Shown here one piece after another: positions 1 through 12,330 of a stretch of 64,000 bases of DNA (its first letter is position 1; each line of letters starts with the position of its first letter). Origin of the DNA: Epichloe hybrida (lineage: Eukaryota; Ascomycota; Sordariomycetes; Hypocreales; Clavicipitaceae); the NCBI GenBank assembly GCA_019022495.1, contig JAFEKR010000002.1, positions 2,976,001 through 3,040,000 of the forward strand, given 5' to 3'. The position numbers and the translations under genes were made by a program. The notes under the pieces were generated by a model, which saw only the letters and a list, made by a program, of their open reading frames with translations, did no database searches and was not told where the DNA came from.

Positions 1-3000
1 TATATAAGGTAGCTTAACACTAAAGATACAACTCCCTATAAGGGTATTAGCTAAATAGGGACTAAAGAGATAAGGATAAGGACAAGGAAAAGACCCTAGC
101 TACTTACTTAAATAATAATAAACCACAAGGAAAAAAATAGTACTATAACTATAGTAGTATAGAGCATTTCTTCTATAATTATAATAAGCTAAGGAAAGAC
201 TAATAAGAAGGTTAGGAAAACTCCTAGAGGTAAAAGTAAAAGCCCTTACCTTTACCTTAGACACTAGGGTACTAGTAGGACGCTAATTTTATATACTAGT
301 TACTATTTATAGGTATAAAGACATTAAAATGGTAGCAAATCTTAATAGTTACGCTAAGATTAATATTATAAGCGCCTAATTTGTATAGACTTATAAGCTT
401 AATTAGGCTAAGGCTATAATACTTATCTTAAAGATAGTAGGGGCTCTAATAGTCCCTTAATATAGTGTCTATAAGGTGCTTATTTTAATTAAAGATTTAT
501 AGGGTAAAGAGAAAAACCTTAAGTTACTATATATAGCTATTAATAAGGACCTAAGAGCAGAGGGAAGCCCTATATTAATTAGAATATATATGCTTATAGA
601 AGAACACATATATCTTTGCTTATACTTATAAGAATAGTAGTTTAAAAAGAGAAAGGTAGCCTTTTTACTACTAACTCCCTATAAGTTTATAAAGGTAACG
701 CGTAATAAGATAATTATATATGCTATTATAAGTATAATAGAAGATAAGTTTATCCCTCTTAAAGATAAAGAGGAGGTAAAAGTATATAAAACTATTAAAG
801 ATATCCTAGAGAAACTATATAAATTTAAAGATATGTTTATATTAGATAAGGTAGGGAGCCTCCTATTAAAGAAGTTAACTAACTATGTAATTAATCTTAT
901 ACTAGAAGCTATACCCCTATATAAACTAATCTATCCTCTCTCCTAAAGCAAACTTAGGGAGCTCTAGGAATATATTAATAATAACCTAAAGAAAGGCTAG
1001 ATAAGATCCTTAAAGAGCCTAGCGGGCGCGCCTATCCTATTTATACTAAAGAAAAATAGAATACTATAGCTATACATTAACTATTAAGGGCTTAATAAGG
1101 TAACGTAGAAGAATTACTACGCTTTCCCCCTAATTTCAAAGATCCTTAATTAATACTAAGGGGCCTATTTCTTTTCTAAGATTAATATTAAGGATACGTA
1201 CTACTAAATTTATATTAAAGAAGGCAACAAATAGAAGATAGCTTTTTATATATATTATAGGCACTACAAGTACCTTATAATGCCTTTTAGGTTAATAAAT
1301 GCCTTAGCTACTTTCTAGAGTTATATTTATAAGGCACTATATAAGCTAGTTAATACTATTTATATAGTATATTTACATAATATTTTAATTTTCTCTAAGA
1401 TAAAGGAGGAGCAGACTAAATATATTAAGTAAGTTCTTAAATATATAAGATTAGTAAAGTTATATACAAAACCCTCTAAGTACTCTTTCTATAAAGAATT
1501 AGTAAAATTCCTAGGATTTATCCTTTCTATTAATAGGATATTAATAGATACTCACTAGGTTAATATAATTAGAGAATAGAAGGAGCTAATAAGTTTTAAG
1601 GACATATAGTTATTTCTTAGGTTCTATAACTTCTATTAATGGTTTATCTATAAATACTCTAGGATTATAACACCTCTTTATACGCTAATATAGGGCAGTT
1701 AAAATAGCATCTAGACTAGGAGGTTTATATTTAGAGAAAAGGAGCGATTAGCGTTTAACTAGCTAAAAGATACCTTTTAGTAAGCGCCTTTACTCTAACA
1801 CTATAACCTAAGTTAAGCGGTGTGTATTAAGATAGATACCTTGATTTTTATAATAGTAGGAATCCTATCTTAGCAGGATAATAAGGGCTGTTAGTATCTA
1901 GTAGCCTTTTAGTTAAGGAAGTTTATAGATACTAAACATAATTACAGTATAGCTAATTAAGAGTTACTTACTATAGTAAAGTTATTTAAATACTAGTAAT
2001 ATTATATTAAAGGCATAGAGATACCTATAAAGGTCCTATTAGACTATTATAACTTATAAACCTTTATAAGGTAGTAGAAGCTAAATAGAAGATAGGTATA
2101 ATAGTATATATTCCTCTACCCTTTCTATTTTATAATTAAGTATAGACTAAGGAAAAGTAACCCTATAAATATACTATTAAGAAAGTCTAATTATAAGGGT
2201 AAACCTATATTAAATAAGGCGCTCCTACTAGAGCTTTAAAGGAAGATAGTAAATATCTTTATAGTAGAAGAAGAAGTACTAATATATTAAAGAAGTTATA
2301 GCGTAACACTAGTCTTAGAACTTACTAAGGTAAAAGTAGCCTAGGTAAAAGGCTAGTTAGCTACTATAGATCTAGTAATAGGTTAGCTAAATAAGGGTGA
2401 TTTTAAGGAGAAGGTAGTGTGTATTTAAGATATTAGTATAGTATAAGTAATTTAGGGGGTTATTATATTACTAAATCCCTACTAATCCGTGGTAAATAAA
2501 CTATTAGCGTAACTACTATAGAAAGCATAGGACTAAGATCTAGATTTATAAAAGCGTGGAGGTGAGGTTAACTCCTAAGTAAAAGGGAGGGGAAAAGCTA
2601 GTCTATAGTTATATAGTATAAGGGGCCTCCTAATATATAAAGACTAGGTAGTTATTCTACAGGAGCCTATCTTATAATAGGAGTTTCTATAGCTACACTA
2701 TAATAATCTATTAGTAGGTTACTTTAGGACTAAATACACTCTTAAACTACTAAAATATTACTATTAGTAGCTAGTAATAAGTAAAGCTGTTTTAGACTAT
2801 ATGTCTAGCTGCGGAGTATACTAGCGCGTGGTAGCTAGGAGGCACTACCTATATAGAAGCCTTAAATTACTACTAATACTAAGGCGACTATAGGTAAAGA
2901 TCTTAATAGATTTTATTATAGGATTACTACTAGTATAGCTAGGTAACTAAAAAACTAATGTAATCCTAGTGATTATAGACTAATTTACTAAGTACTCTAT

Positions 3001-3980
3001 CTTCCTCCTTATATAAACTATAATTAATATGGCTAAATTAGCAAAGCTATTCCATAAGGAAATTAAGCTTTAATTTAGGGCACTAGAGGGCATTATATCT
3101 AATAGAGGATTAGTATTTATAAGCTAATTCTAGTTAGATATATGTTACTTATTATACGTAAAGCATAGGCTTTTAATAGTGTTTTACCCCTAAACTAATA
3201 GGTAAATAGAGAGAATAAACTAAGTGCTTAAATATTACCTATAATGCTTTATTAAAGAAAACTAATAGCTATAGCTAAAGCTACTCCTAATAGCTTAATT
3301 CGTGTGTAATAATGCTATTAATAAGATAATAGGTTACTCCCCTAACTACACTCTTATAGGCTATTTACCTAAGTTTTATCTAGCTCTTAAGGGTAGGAGT
3401 AAGGAGGGGGAGGTCCTAGAAGCTTATATATATATATAAAAGCTACATAAGGTTAGGGAGAAACTAGCATATAACTAGGTAAGAGCTACTAAAGCATAGG
3501 CAAAGTATTATAACTAATAACACTAGCTATTAACCTTAAAAAGAGAAGACTTAGTACTACTATTAGCAAAGAACATTAGACTTAAGGATATAAAACGGAA
3601 GCTAACCCCTAGATTTATTAGGCTATTTTAAATACTTAATACTATAGGTAAATAAGCATACTAACTAGCGCTACCTAATAAGTATAGTTAACTATATAAT
3701 ATATTTTACATTAGTCTATTAGAGCTATAGAATTACTAGAAAGATGCTATAGATAAAGAAATGCTAATACTAGACCTTAAAGATAAAGATAATAAATTTA
3801 AAGTTAAAGAAGTTAAGGATTATAGGAAGACTTATAAAGGTAATAAATACCTAGTAAAATAGAAGGGTTAGCTAAGCAAATATAATTAATAAGTAGTAGT
3901 AGAAGATATAGAAGGCGCTTAATATGTAATTTAGGCCTTCTATTAAAGTAAAATAAGGAGGAAGCATAGTAAGTTATAAG
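1..3980 (+). pseudogene. Gypsy-1 gag-pol relic (copy A)
   Basis: Relic of a gag-pol polyprotein: capsid end, protease, reverse transcriptase, RNase H, integrase and chromodomain, the order of a chromovirus. Approximate positions: protease 240-450 (LDTRVLVGR in place of the D-S/T-G motif); RT 780-1620 with the catalytic box read as YLHNILIFS instead of YLDD; RNase H 1700-2100 (IDTLIFIIVGILS, then HNYSIAN.ELL); integrase zinc finger 2690-2830 (SSCGVY, second Cys lost); integrase core 2900-3240 (DFIIGLL, SNRGLVF with Asp to Asn, ERIN); chromodomain 3770-3960 (KYLVK.KG.LSKYN). Stops are mostly TAG at Trp codons and TAA at Gln codons. A chromodomain in living relatives directs integration to heterochromatin. 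Not functional. Confidence 0.92.
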
Positions 3981-4804
3981 CAAATTATAAGCACTAAGGA
4001 ATAACATTACTATAGTAAAGGCTTAACATTATTAGTTGCCTAAAAATTCTACTTAGAGGCCTGTATTATATTATAAAAAAACAAAGAAAATAGCGCCTAA
4101 AGCGTAGGTAAAGTAACTAGAAAACCCTCTATTATAGCCCCTAGATAGGAGATAACCTTACTATTAATAAACCTATACTTTGCCTTATTCTTATTAGCCT
4201 AAATTACCTCCTCTATAGTATAGAAGAAGTAGTACACTACTATAGCCTAGGTAATATAGCCTAGATTTAATAAATAGAGCTAAAGAACTATACTTGCTTC
4301 CTATATAGCTATAGTATCCTCTAGGTTCTCCTATTAAAATATTAGCAAAGCCCTAGTAAATAAATAATAAAAAGCTAAGGGTAAACTAAAAGAGGGGGGA
4401 ATAGGGCTATAGCTACTAAAGTAACTTATAACTACTACTAAGAAACTAGATAGCTTTAGTAAGAAATAGAGGTAGCTTATATAGAAAGGTTAGTGAATAA
4501 TAAGTAATTAGGTTAGGATTTAATAAACTTAATGTGCCTTTATGGCACTAGTTAACCTAAAGGTAATGTGATATAAAGTGTTTATATAGTTAAATCCTAT
4601 AACTAAGTTAAGGATACACTTAGCAAAGCTGTAGGAAGTCTTCTCTAAAAAAACACTAATGCTCTCTTTATTTAAGGCGGAAATAGTAGCGCTTATAAGG
4701 GCCTATACCTACTTATAAATAACTATTAGGTTAGAAAAGTTACTAGCTATTATTACTATAGCTTAGTATAGAAAAGTCAGTAAGTTAGAAGCGTATAGTA
4801 ATAG
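3981..4804 (+). other. Gypsy-1 A 3' noncoding tail, first part
   Basis: Noncoding tail between the chromodomain and the 3' LTR. It matches the tail of copy D (about 33118-33940) but not that of copies B and C, so A and D form one subfamily. The open frame on the opposite strand across 3813-4007 is an antisense artefact of the chromodomain. No further gene is seen here. The segment ends in AATAG (4800-4804), the left target-site duplication of Copia-1. Confidence 0.8.
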
Positions 4805-5628
4805 TATTGAAATGTAGGGAGCTAGTTGCCAGCTAGCAACAGCTGTACGGGTGCAATCTCTACGGTCAGGGACCAATAGGGCTGCAACGTTAAATCAATT
4901 AACGCAACGCAACGGAAGGTTGTGGCAGTTATCAACTAATAGAATTCGATTTAGATCACTTTTATAATATCTTATAGAGTAATAGAATTGATTTTAGATA
5001 TGTTATACGGGCAATGCGGCTGTTGTTAGTTAAGAGGACTAGCTATCTAGCTAGTTAAAAAGATCTTCTTCCTCTCATAGACCTACCAACCATATTAGTA
5101 GATCTGGGCTGCTAACGGGGTCTTACGGGCTACTTTTGATTTTCTGTAAAATTCATTTGTATGCAAAAACCAAAAAATCAACTCACCACCATACTAGCTA
5201 GCAACCCGTATGCACTAACTTTTGGTCCAAAAAATAACCTTGCATAAAAAGAAAGCCTTATCTTCAAGCTTTAATTTGCTATATATGAAACTTTTATACG
5301 ACCTCTAGATAAAGAGAAAATCGTTGTTAAAGATAGCTATAGGGTAAGTTATGTGTAGGGTAACCTGCTTATGTCACCCTAGCTTACGTCACCCTAGCTT
5401 ACCTAATTACTAGTAGTGTGGTTATAGCCACACTTATAGCCACAACGTAATTAACTAATTAGTCATTCACACGGTCAGTCGCAGCTGTTAACAGCTGCGA
5501 CGCAGTCATTGACAGCTGCCCTCGCGACCGTTAATAGCTGCAGTGCAGCTATCAGACTTGCAAAGCAAGCTAGTAATAAGAAGGTTCTTTAACTAGAAAA
5601 GGGCTAAAAATAGGTCTTATTTTTAACA
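4805..5628 (-). repeat. Copia-1 3' LTR (left copy)
   Basis: An 824-bp LTR, the 3' LTR in element orientation. It matches 11093-11852 except for RIP-type transitions and an extra 64 bp around 5488-5551 rich in CAGCTG palindromes. That segment is flanked by the near-identical octamers GCAGCTGT and GCAGCTAT, so the other LTR probably lost it by recombination between them. CpA/TpG transitions fall on both LTRs independently (for example TGCAAC at 4883 against TACAAC at 11171). Confidence 0.95.
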
Positions 5629-5638
5629 CCCCCTCTAC
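5629..5638 (-). other. Copia-1 polypurine tract
   Basis: On the minus strand the bases just upstream of the 3' LTR read GTAGAGGGGG followed by TGTTA. A G-rich purine run touching the LTR is the usual plus-strand priming site of LTR elements. Confidence 0.8.
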
Positions 5639-5835
5639 AAAAGAATTACATTTAAAAGCAATTAGAAGTGTACAAAGAGACTATAGGGTAAAAACAACAA
5701 CTTTTGATAATAATAGATAAAAGGGAAAAACAGGAAAAATAAAAGACCCCCTTTTTGAATTCCTAGCTATTGTTAAATATAGCTCCCTTTTTGACGTTGT
5801 TTTTAGTTCCCTATTGAAGGGAATTAGTTGTTAGT

Positions 5836-8800
5836 TTAATAATTATTAAGCCCTAAAAGCTTAATAAAAGCCTGATAAAGAGGTCTAGAAAGAGGTTTCG
5901 TAAGACTATCTACAGGCATTAACTTCGTATCTAGATATTTGATCTTAGCTAAACCCTCTAAAACCTATTACCTAATATAGTTAAACTTTAGCAATGTATG
6001 CTTTGTACAACTATGTAAAGCAGGGTTATAAGCAGTAGTTATAGCGCCTTAATTATCATAATATATCTGGATAGGGGGAGAAATAGGGGTTTTTAGCTCC
6101 TTAAATAAGCCTTAAAGCTACTGAAGCTCCTGGAAAGTCTCGCAGATAGCATTAGCTTTAGCTTCTAGTGTTAATAAAGCTATTATACTAGCTTTCTTTG
6201 ATTTCTAGCTAATAGGTCCGCCAGCTAGCTTGAATAGATAAGCATAGGTTGATTTTGAGGTCTTTTTATCCCCTGCAAAATCACTATCACAATAACCTAT
6301 TAGGCTTTTGCTAACTAAACCTTTAGGGTCTCCCCTATAGATAATAGCAAGGAATCTAGTCCCTAATAGATACCTTAGCAGATTTTTAGCTGCTTTTAGG
6401 TGTTCTATATAAGGGCTAGCTAGTGCAGTAGATAACCACTATAGCGTAAAAGCTGTATCAGGCCTTGTAAGTAACATTAGGTACATTATAGTCCTTATAA
6501 TACACTGATAAAGCTTGATTTCGCTAGCTATTAAAAGCTTAGTTATCTGCGTAGCTAAAACGCCTAGCTAAAGAGGTATGCTAATAGGCTTACTATCTAG
6601 CATATTAAATCGTTTTAAGGCTTCTAATATATACTAAGATTAATGAATTTTTAGTATTCTATTAGGCCTATCTCGTACAATTTAAACCCCTAAAAAGAAT
6701 TTAGCAGGCCCCTTATCTTCTATTGGATAGACTTTATGAAGTTCCTTTTTAAGCCTTTGGATATAAGATAAATCCGGTCTAATTAGAAGATAGTCATTAA
6801 CGTACGTAATGACAAAGGTTTTGGTTGAAGGATTGAAGAAGATAGCTAGGTCAGATATTAGAGGGTTAAATCCTAGGGATTTAAGCACTAAGATTAGCGC
6901 TTATTGCCATTCCCTTAAGCTTTGTTTTAGGCTATATAAAGACTTCTGTAATAAAATTACTTAATCTTTAGAAGGTTTCTAGCCAAAACTTCTAGCTAAT
7001 TTAGCTAGTTTAGGATTTGCCTTAAGGAATTCAATAAACCCTTCTAGAATAACTATATAAATCTGTTGTTGTAGCTTACTATTAAGAAAAGCTCCTATAA
7101 AATCGATTTGTTTGATTTCCTAGTTATTCTAAGCTGCTAGGGCTAGTAAAATCCTCTAGCTAGGGGGAATGCTTATGGCAGCAAAGGTCTCTAGGTAATC
7201 TAGGCCTTTAATTTGCATAAATCCCTTAGCAATAAGTCGAGCCTTATATTTTAAAGGATTATTTTCTTTATCCTTTTTAAGCTTATAAATAAGCCTATTC
7301 TTTAGTACTTTTCAGCCCTTAGGGATTTGATCTTTCCCTATAAATTTAAAAGTACTAGCCGTTAGAAGCTATTCGTATTCCTTGTATGTGGCTTCTATCC
7401 ATTTATCCCTTTTAGGGCTAGATATAGCCTGCTTCCAGGTCTTAGGCTCAGGGCTAATAGGATTCTTTTCCTTTAGCTTCTCCTATACCTTAAAGCAGAT
7501 TTCTTTTATGAAATCTAGAGAAAAAGGGGAACTAATATCAACATCCATAGGGTCGATATTAGGGTCGAAATCGATAATTTTGTCAAAATCAAGGTCCAAA
7601 GTCGGAATCTGATTTCCTGGTTGAGTTATAGGCTGCGCCTATATGGGATCCGCTAGAATTAAGCCTTTAGGGGGTTCTTTAGGGCCTGTAGGTGGTTTTT
7701 CTTGACCTACAGGGATACCTATGTTGTCTATAGGGTAATCCTTTAAACCTTGATCTAGATGTTGTTAATCTAAATTATTTTCCCCCTCTAAAGGGTTATC
7801 CCCTATAGAAATCCTAGGTAAGCCTTTAGAAACAAGGCCTATAGGTTCTATAATCTTAATAAAGCTAGTCTTTATAACTAGCCTTTTAGAGGGGATGTAC
7901 ACTAGGTAGGTGTTAGAACCTAGTGTAGCTAAAAGCCTTCCAGGGATAGTCCTAGCTACTAACTTCTAGGCTTTAGGTTGTTTTTCCAGGGGGATTAGAA
8001 TCTCACAGTGAGATCCTATAGCTCTAATACTACTAATATCAGTTGTATAAGGCTGATTTAGCTCCCTAGATAGCAGCTGTTCAGGGCTTTCATCCTTAGT
8101 GGTATTAGCAGTTATATTAACCAGGTTAACAACTGCAGGTAATACAAAACACCATAAAAATAACGGTAATTTTGCCCACTAGATAGTAGCCCTTAATCGA
8201 TCTAGAATAGTACGAATTGAACGTTCTGCTAATCCATTTTGCTTATAGATATAGGGACTAGAAGTCGTAAATTTGATCCCTTTAGAATTTAACCAAGCTT
8301 GACAACTAGAATTGATTTCCTAGCCCCCATTGAAGTGAAGGTGCCTAGGATATTGACCTAGTTGATTTTTAAGCCCTCTGAAGAAGCCTTTAATAGCCTT
8401 ATAAACAGTTGGGCCTTCCTTATTAGGTAATAAGATAACCCACTTATATCTAGTCTTTCGATTAACTAGAAATAAGCAAATTGACTGCTTATTATACGGC
8501 GTGGGGCTGATTTTTAGCGTATCCCCCTCTATTCAATCTAGAGCTCTTAGGGGGTTAGGGATAGCTAATTTCCTAGGTCTTCTAACTGCCTTAGATTAAT
8601 CACAAGCAATATATCTAAAATCCTTATCCTTAATTTTAGGAAAATCAGGGATTCCTTTAGTTATAAGGCTAGTTTTCTTTAGCAAAGGAAGACCTAGGTG
8701 CCCTAATCGTACATGCCATAGGCTAGCTAGTTCTAACAACCGTTGATATTGAGGATCCTTAGGGTCTGAATTAGGATCTAAACTAGGGCCCTCTTCACTA

Positions 8801-10791
8801 GTCCCCTGCTAGGCCCCTTAAGAACCACAGGCCTCTTGGAGAGGTATTAGGGACCCTTTTCCTTCACTAGGGCCCTCTAACACCCCTAAATCTATTTCCT
8901 TAGATTTATAAGGGACCTAACCTAGGGCTATAGGCGAAGAAGAAGGGACTAATTCCCCTAAATCATCCCGTACGATTTCTTCAATATCATCATCATTTTC
9001 GTCGATTTCGTCTAAATCAGAAGCCTAATCCGGCTTTTTAGAGGGAATTTGAACCTCTATAGGGTAACTATAACCCTTAAAAGCGGCGTAGGTAAAAGGT
9101 TAGATGTAATGAGAGTTATTACAGGGCCCTTTAGATAACTTTGGCGTAGATTGGTTTTTAACGTAAAAGAAAAAACCATGTTTTTCTATATCTAAGGTTG
9201 CAATACAAGACCTATCTTTAAGATAAAGTAGGTTTTTTATAAGGCAACCACCAGATATATAGTGCGTAAGTCCACTAACTATATTAACATCAAGCTGAGG
9301 AAAATATAGCGCATCCTTAAGCACTAAGGTCCTATATTTATTAGGATTCTTTTGATATAAGACCTCAAAAACAGCACTACCGTGACCCTTAGCGTAAATA
9401 GGGCCACCACCAGTTATAATAGGGTCGGATTCCCCCTTTTTATAGGGGGTATAATCCCTAAAGACCTCCCTAGAATTAACAATATGTACAGTCGAACCTG
9501 TATCATATAATAGGGCCTTTTTCATGTCTTTGCTATAATAATTAAAACCATTTAAGGTTTTAATTTCTTGATTTTCATCATCCGATTCACTAGAGCTAGA
9601 ATCAGAGCTACTATCACTAGAGCTCTTATAACTAGTCTTATAAAGGCTAGGCTTCTTATACGGTTTAAGAGCACCGTTAGAAAGGTTGTAATTTCCTAGC
9701 ATAAAAGATCCCTCTCCAGAGGTCTCTTTATTATCCTTTTTATCTGATTTTTGACCTTTTTGCTTCTTTTTCTTCTTCTTATTAGAAGAAGAATTAGAAT
9801 TAGAAGAGCCCTTATTTTCTTCAGAGCCTCCTTTCTTCTTCTAATCCTTAGGGGCCTTTTCTTTTTCTTTAGCACCCTTTTCAAGGTTTTTAGCCCTATA
9901 ATTCAGGGCTTTAGATACCGTAAATGATTTATCCCTCTGTTCTGCTAGAAGGTCTGCCATCAAGAATTAAAGATTTAGGGCATCTAGGGGAGCCCCTATA
10001 GCCCTATTCGTACGCATGCTAAATCGTTGCCTCTTAGCCTACTGAGGGAAGGTTAATTTTAGGGATTGAAGATATTGATTAACCTGATCTATCGGAGCAA
10101 TCAGGACCCCTGAAATCAATAATCTAGCTAGTAGATTATTAAAGAGTGCATTAAAGGACTCTAGAGTCCCCTTAAACTCTTGAAAATTCAGGTTATGAAA
10201 TTCTAAATATAGGGACCCCCTCTGGATTTCAACGCTATGTGAATATTGCCTTATAAGTAAATTATAGGCTTCTTCAGGTGATTTTTGCCAAGTTATAGCG
10301 GCTTGGGGTCCTTCTGTACAACTATCCCTTAGTAACATAAGGATAATAGCTTGATCCAGATCCCCTAGCGCCCTAGAACTCTCCGGATTATCTAGAAAAT
10401 TAGGCATGCCTAAAGCTCTAAATTAGATAGTTAGGGCTTGTTTCCATTGTTCGAAATTTTCGGCTCCTTTAAGCCTAGCAGTCTCTAGGAAACTATAAAC
10501 CCTCTTATTAAATTCCTTAATAATTGAATTATTAAAGGTTGCTTGTACAGAGCTAGATTTAGCTTGATTTTCTTAAACAGGCTGCTGATCTTGCTGCTAA
10601 CTAGCGGGCTTATCAGATTCCACACCCTCCATACGACTATTTACAGTTATAGATAAGCTTTCTAGCTTCTCTAATAACTGGTCTATAGTTGCTTGTTGCT
10701 TAATAGCCTGCTCTTTTAGCTGGTTATTTAGAACCTCTTGCGCACTAGGGTTAGGGATTACAGGTCCCTTTCCCTTTCCTTTAGTATCCAT
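5836..10791 (-). pseudogene. Copia-1 gag-pol relic
   Basis: A single polyprotein frame of about 1,650 codons, typical of Copia. The start ATG at 10791 opens MDTKGKGKGPVIPNPS. Gag covers about 10790-9720, with the capsid-like part open at 10039-10407 and a Lys/Ser-rich end with no CCHC knuckle that I can find. Protease: LLYDTGSTVHIV, active site intact, in the open stretch 9100-9702. Integrase follows, with LWHVRLGHLG, then HFNGG (Asp to Asn) and LAERSIRTIL near 8220. RT around 6680-7300 has the catalytic box as YVNDYLLI instead of YVDD. RNase H has YCDSDFAGDKKTSKS, then a frameshift near 6105, then IYYDN.GAITTAYNPA. The natural stop is at 5836. Damage is scattered stops plus one shift, so the element died recently. 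Confidence 0.94.
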
Positions 10792-11036
10792 TTTCCTTTT
10801 TATAGAAGGGAAAAGCTTCTATCTCGCGGGTCCTTCCTTTTTTATAGAAGGGAAGTCTTCTGTATTTGAAATTTATTCCTTTTTATAGAAGGGAAAAAGC
10901 TTCTATCTCGCGGATCCTTCCTTTTTTTTTTATAGAAGGGAAGTCTTCTGTAGCCACAATTGATTCCTTTTTATAGAAGGGAAAAAGCTTCTTTCTCGCA
11001 GGTCCTTCCTTTTTTATAGAAGGGAAGTCTTCTGTA
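10792..11036 (-). repeat. Tandem leader repeats upstream of Copia-1 gag
   Basis: Three units of about 83-88 bp lie between the primer site and the gag ATG. Each carries TATAGAAGGGAAAAGCTTCT and then CCTTCC, a T-run, TATAGAAGGGAAGTCTTCTG. TATAG anchors recur at 10801, 10884 and 10972. Read in the element's direction, each unit gives two CTATAAAAA boxes beside short hairpins. Unit length varies mostly by the T-run. The role is unknown; enhancer or leader repeats of this kind occur in other LTR elements. Confidence 0.85.
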
Positions 11037-11078
11037 ATCATACACAAAGTGACCTAAAAGGAATCTATAGTGATAGAG

Positions 11079-11092
11079 CCGGGCTCATAACC
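11079..11092 (-). other. Copia-1 primer-binding site (half-tRNA type)
   Basis: The minus strand directly after the 5' LTR reads GGTTATGAGCCCGG. Its complement contains GGGCTCATAACC, the anticodon-loop half of eukaryotic initiator Met-tRNA. Drosophila copia is known to prime from such a 5' half-tRNA rather than from the tRNA 3' end. The same 14 bases occur at 36605-36618. Confidence 0.78.
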
Positions 11093-11852
11093 TATTGAAA
11101 TGTAGGGAGCTAGTTGCCAGCTGGCAACAGCTATACGGGTGCAATCTCTACGGTCAGGGACCAATAGGGCTACAACGTTAAATTAATTAACGTAACGCAA
11201 CGGAAGGTTATAGCAGTTATTAACTAATAGAATTCGATTTAGATTACTTTTATGATATCTTATAGAGCAATAGAATTGATTTTAGATACGTTGTACAGGC
11301 AATGCGGCTATTGTTAGTTAAGAGGACTAGCTATCTAGCTAGTTAAAAAGATCTTCTTTCTCTTATAGACTTACTAACCGTATTGGTGGATCCGGGCCGC
11401 TAACGGGGTCTTACGGGCCACTTTTGATTTTCCGCAAAATTCATTTGTATGCAAAAACCAAAAAATCGACTTACCACTATACTAGCTAGTAACCCGTATA
11501 CACTAACTTTTAGTCCAAAAAATAACCTTGCATAAAAAGAAAGCCTTATCTTCAAGCTTTAATTTACTATATGTGAAACTTTTGTATAACCTCTAGATAA
11601 AGAGAAAATCGTTGTCAAAGATAGCTATAGGGTAAGTTATGTGTAGGGTAACCTGCTTACGTTACCCTAGCTTACGTTACCCTAGCTTACCTAATTACTA
11701 GTGGTGTGGTTGTGGCCACACTTGTAGCCACAACGCAATTGACTAATTAGTCATCCACACGGTCGGTCGCAGCTGTCAGACTTGCAAAGCAAGCTAGTAA
11801 TAAGAAGGTTCTTTAACTAGAAAAGGGCTAAAAATAGGTCTTATTTTTAACA
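11093..11852 (-). repeat. Copia-1 5' LTR (right copy)
   Basis: A 760-bp LTR matching 4805-5628, 64 bp shorter because the CAGCTG-rich segment is missing. It ends in TTTTTAACA followed by the duplicated target AATAG. Confidence 0.95.
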
Positions 11853-12330
11853 AATAGAATACTAAGCAACTCACTATCTTATAGGTATTATTACGCTTAT
11901 TATATTAGAGATAACGCTTTAACTACTTATCCCTAGTGGCATTACTCCTAAGTAAAGAATAAGGAAAACTATATATAATCCTTAGTAAAGTAGCCTTAAT
12001 TAGTAAGTGCCTCTTAAAGTTAGTATAGCTAGTGTGTAAGTAGTGTATATAAGAGCACTTATAGAAGTAAATAGTATTAGGTTTTATAATAAAATAGTAA
12101 GGATAGGTGTGTAATAAGTTAAGGTAAATAAAGTCTAATTAAAATTAATTAGAATAGTCTAGAGTTATAAGGAGGAAAAGGGAGTAATATAATAGTAAGT
12201 TATAATAAAATTTATATTATAAAGCTAACTAATTTATTTGTTATTATTTTTATTATTAGCTAGTTAGTAAATAGCTATATTAAGGCTAGGGAAAGCTGTT
12301 TAGGAGCCTAGCTATAAGTAGGGGGATAAT
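11853..12330 (+). other. Gypsy-1 A 3' tail, second part, with polypurine tract
   Basis: Continuation of the Gypsy-1 A noncoding tail after Copia-1, colinear with 33944-34414 in copy D. It ends in AGTAGGGGGATAAT at 12317-12330, the polypurine tract before the 3' LTR. No gene is seen. Confidence 0.85.

Larger units (their letters stand above)
4805..11852 (-). mobile_element. Copia-1, complete Ty1/Copia retrotransposon
   Basis: A 7,048-bp complete LTR element on the minus strand. The LTRs are 4805-5628 and 11093-11852. The 5-bp target-site duplication AATAG is at 4800-4804 and 11853-11857. Removing the element and one AATAG restores the sequence seen in copy D at 33936-33960. The minus strand starts TGTTAAAAATA and the LTR ends CATTTCAATA, RIP-altered from an expected CAACA. 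A primer site lies at 11079-11092, a polypurine tract beside the left LTR, and a single gag-pol frame between them. It is the least decayed large element here apart from the palindrome centre: long stretches of pol stay open, and CpG-rich LTR segments survive. It is therefore younger than its Gypsy-1 host. Confidence 0.97.

Noticed and set aside
3813..4007. Minus-strand open frame, repeated at 32950-33144
   Set aside because: Recurs at the same place in copies A and D, but is antisense to the Gypsy-1 chromodomain; a Leu/Tyr-rich mirror frame, not a gene.
7382..7612. Plus-strand frame of 76 codons
   Set aside because: Antisense to the Copia-1 linker between integrase and RT.
9696..9884. Minus-strand Lys/Arg-rich frame
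   Set aside because: A shifted frame of the Lys/Ser-rich end of Copia-1 gag, which reads on in another frame into the protease.
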